From contig NZ_LR701579.1 of the NCBI RefSeq assembly GCF_902498805.1, positions 1 to 64,000 on the forward strand: DNA of 64,000 nucleotides. The letters run 5' to 3'. Source of the stretch: Imperialibacter sp. EC-SDR9. Its GTDB lineage: Bacteria; Bacteroidota; Bacteroidia; Cytophagales; Cyclobacteriaceae. Each line of letters opens with the position of its first letter. The stretch's first letter is position 1. This document shows positions 62,592-64,000 of the stretch, in pieces. The position numbers were made by a program, and so were the translations under genes. The notes beneath the pieces were generated by a model. That model worked only from the letters and a program-made list of their open reading frames with translations, had not been told where the DNA came from and searched no databases.

Positions 62592-63209
62592 TTATAACCG
62601 CTCGCTCAAAAACTCCAAAGGATGATGAAAGTACTTTCTCAAGTCCTCTCGGGTATAGCAAACCAATGTATATGAAGAAAAATGCCTTTCTGGTTTCGTT
62701 CTGTCTTTTTGGAGGGGAATAGGTGCCACTTTCAATACTTCAAAATGAAAGTGGTCAAACTGCCAGCCATATTTATCCAGCTCCATTTTGTTCATGAACC
62801 GTGCTATTGGTTTGTCGGGAGTTACTGGTTGATAAAGCTCTACCTCAATACCAGCGATGTGTTCGTAGAGAGTCCAAAATTTCCCCCTTTCATCCTGGTG
62901 CTCAATAATTAGTTGGGCATAAGGCCCGTCTGTCCGTTTGCTGATTACAACACCTTCACTGATGGCGAAAATGGGTTCGCTGATATAGTTGTCCGAAGGT
63001 CTTTTGATATCAATGCCAGTGTGATAATGCGCCGGAATGCTGGGTCTTTCATTTCTCAGCAAGCCGAATTCGCCAATGTCGGTCAGCACTATGGAATTCG
63101 TTGAACTTCGGTCGATCGCTTGGAGAGGTATAAAAAAGTTGCCTTCACTTCTGAGTAAAGCGAAAACTGATAGTAGCACGGATAGACTGATATTTGATAC
63201 GGTATTCAT
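62592..63209 (-). CDS. M23-family metallopeptidase
   Basis: The ATG at 63209 gives 205 residues with an N-terminal signal or membrane segment. The LytM/M23 zinc ligands are HYHTGIDIKRP (His and Asp) and FDHFHFEVLK (the HxH pair). Such enzymes cleave peptidoglycan cross-links or act as regulators of cell-wall hydrolysis. It lies 19 bases after the DUF885 gene, so the two probably share an operon. Confidence 0.85.
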   Translation of the reverse strand: MNTVSNISLSVLLSVFALLRSEGNFFIPLQAIDRSSTNSIVLTDIGEFGLLRNERPSIPAHYHTGIDIKRPSDNYISEPIFAISEGVVISKRTDGPYAQLIIEHQDERGKFWTLYEHIAGIEVELYQPVTPDKPIARFMNKMELDKYGWQFDHFHFEVLKVAPIPLQKDRTKPERHFSSYTLVCYTREDLRKYFHHPLEFLSERL

Positions 63210-63228
63210 TGTTTCTATTATCAATCAG

Positions 63229-64000
63229 TTACCTGATTTTCTCCATCCAGCCATTGATTTTCTTTTCCAGAAGAACCAGGGGCAAACTCCCTGAGTTTAA
63301 CACCTGATTGTGAAACTCCCTGATGCTAAATTTATCACCAAGAGTGGCCTCAGCCTTTTTTCTCAACTCCTGAATTTTCAGCTGACCTATTTTGTACGAA
63401 ACGGCCTGCCCGGGTGTGGCCATGTAGCGCTCGATGGACGCAATAATGGAGGCTTCGGATTCTGCTTCATTGTCGAGCGAATATTGTATCGCTTCTTCTC
63501 TCGTCCAGCCTTTAGCATGGATACCGGTGTCGACTACCAGCCGGATCGCCCGGTGCATTTCCATGCTCAGCATGCCAAAGTACTGATACGGGTCGTCATA
63601 CAGGCCAAGCTCTTTGCCCAGCGACTCGGCATACAAGGCCCACCCCTCCACAAACACACCGAGGCTTTCGGGGTGTAGAAATTCAGGCAGACTAGCGTTT
63701 TCCTGCTGCAGCGAAAGCTGGTAGTGGTGGCCGGGAACTGCCTCGTGCAGAAACAGGGCCTCGTCGGAGAACTTGTTGTAAGCTGTTACGTCTGGAATAG
63801 GCACATAAAAAGTACCTGGTCTCGTCGCATCTTTGCTGCCTGGCACATATTCTGCGCTAGCCGAGGCTTCCCGAAACGCTTCCGTTCTTCGCACTTCGAA
63901 AGTGGCTTTGGGCTTCAGGTCAAATACCTCCACCAGTCTGGCTTCGACACGTGCCCTTATTGTGTTGAAACTGGCAATCACCTGCTCTGGTTCGGTGTAA
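63229..64000 (-). CDS. DUF885-family metal-dependent hydrolase, partial
   Basis: The open frame extends off the right edge of the window, so the N-terminus is missing. The visible 257 residues contain HEAVPGHHYQLSLQ, the metalloprotease-like HExxxH variant typical of DUF885, and VEGWALYAESLGKELG, which supplies a further glutamate ligand. It is probably an exported peptidase. It precedes the M23 gene on the same strand. Confidence 0.85.
   Translation of the reverse strand, partial: YTEPEQVIASFNTIRARVEARLVEVFDLKPKATFEVRRTEAFREASASAEYVPGSKDATRPGTFYVPIPDVTAYNKFSDEALFLHEAVPGHHYQLSLQQENASLPEFLHPESLGVFVEGWALYAESLGKELGLYDDPYQYFGMLSMEMHRAIRLVVDTGIHAKGWTREEAIQYSLDNEAESEASIIASIERYMATPGQAVSYKIGQLKIQELRKKAEATLGDKFSIREFHNQVLNSGSLPLVLLEKKINGWMEKIR

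Overview
The window looks like chromosomal DNA of a Bacteroidota member, probably Cytophagales. The reasons are moderate GC, almost no Shine-Dalgarno sequences, several TAnnTTTG-type -7 promoter boxes, many lipoproteins with Ig-like or OmpA/PD40 architecture, DUF1761 proteins, and an RHS core with the DYYPFG signature of this phylum. No rRNA, tRNA or CRISPR array was seen. The family-level placement is inference.

Layout. 1-3.1 kb: a truncated DUF2306 gene, a membrane-anchored AraC regulator and a sugar-porter MFS permease. 3.1-6.4 kb: an Ig-like lipoprotein followed by an ECF sigma factor overlapping a membrane/beta-barrel protein that is probably its anti-sigma partner. 6.5-14 kb: exported M28 peptidase, DUF2490 protein, methyltransferase, MFS permease, MDMPI-like protein, S10 carboxypeptidase and lysophospholipid acyltransferase. 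14.2-25.3 kb: an ion/osmotic cluster with two MscS channels, an outer-membrane protein, a CPA-type antiporter, a 1674-residue SLC12-like transporter fused to a P-loop ATPase with a small overlapping partner, and a CBS protein. 25.4-38.9 kb: PAS sensor proteins, two DUF1761 proteins, NUDIX hydrolase, class-C beta-lactamase-like protein, PaaE-like reductase, esterase lipoprotein, an Ig-like/DM13 lipoprotein with an outer-membrane protein, and an OmpA/PD40 protein.

39.0-46.8 kb is the accessory region and the most interesting part. It opens with a 5'-truncated RHS tip carrying a JAB-like toxin domain and a lipoprotein immunity candidate. It continues as a one-directional array of five toxin-antitoxin modules: VapBC type, two RelE/ParE type, HicAB plus a third gene, and DUF4160/DUF2442. 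Long repeats of about 535-575 bp separate the first four modules. Each contains a decayed reverse-strand copy of a thermonuclease gene whose intact parent sits at the head of the array. Remnants of the 3' end of a tyrosine-recombinase gene lie directly upstream of two modules, and in one the recombinase frame runs into the antitoxin. The last module is bracketed by 49-bp direct repeats. The organisation resembles a cassette array, but no intact integrase lies in the window.

46.8-64 kb: a membrane protein divergent from a membrane LuxR regulator with an operator cluster between them, MltA and a GDPD/PI-PLC-like protein, an SPFH operon with two very small genes, a YfcC permease, an FtsX-type permease, a REP-like hairpin, a TIM-barrel isomerase, a Gfo/Idh/MocA oxidoreductase, a CehA/McbA metallohydrolase, an M23 peptidase and a DUF885 protein that runs off the end.
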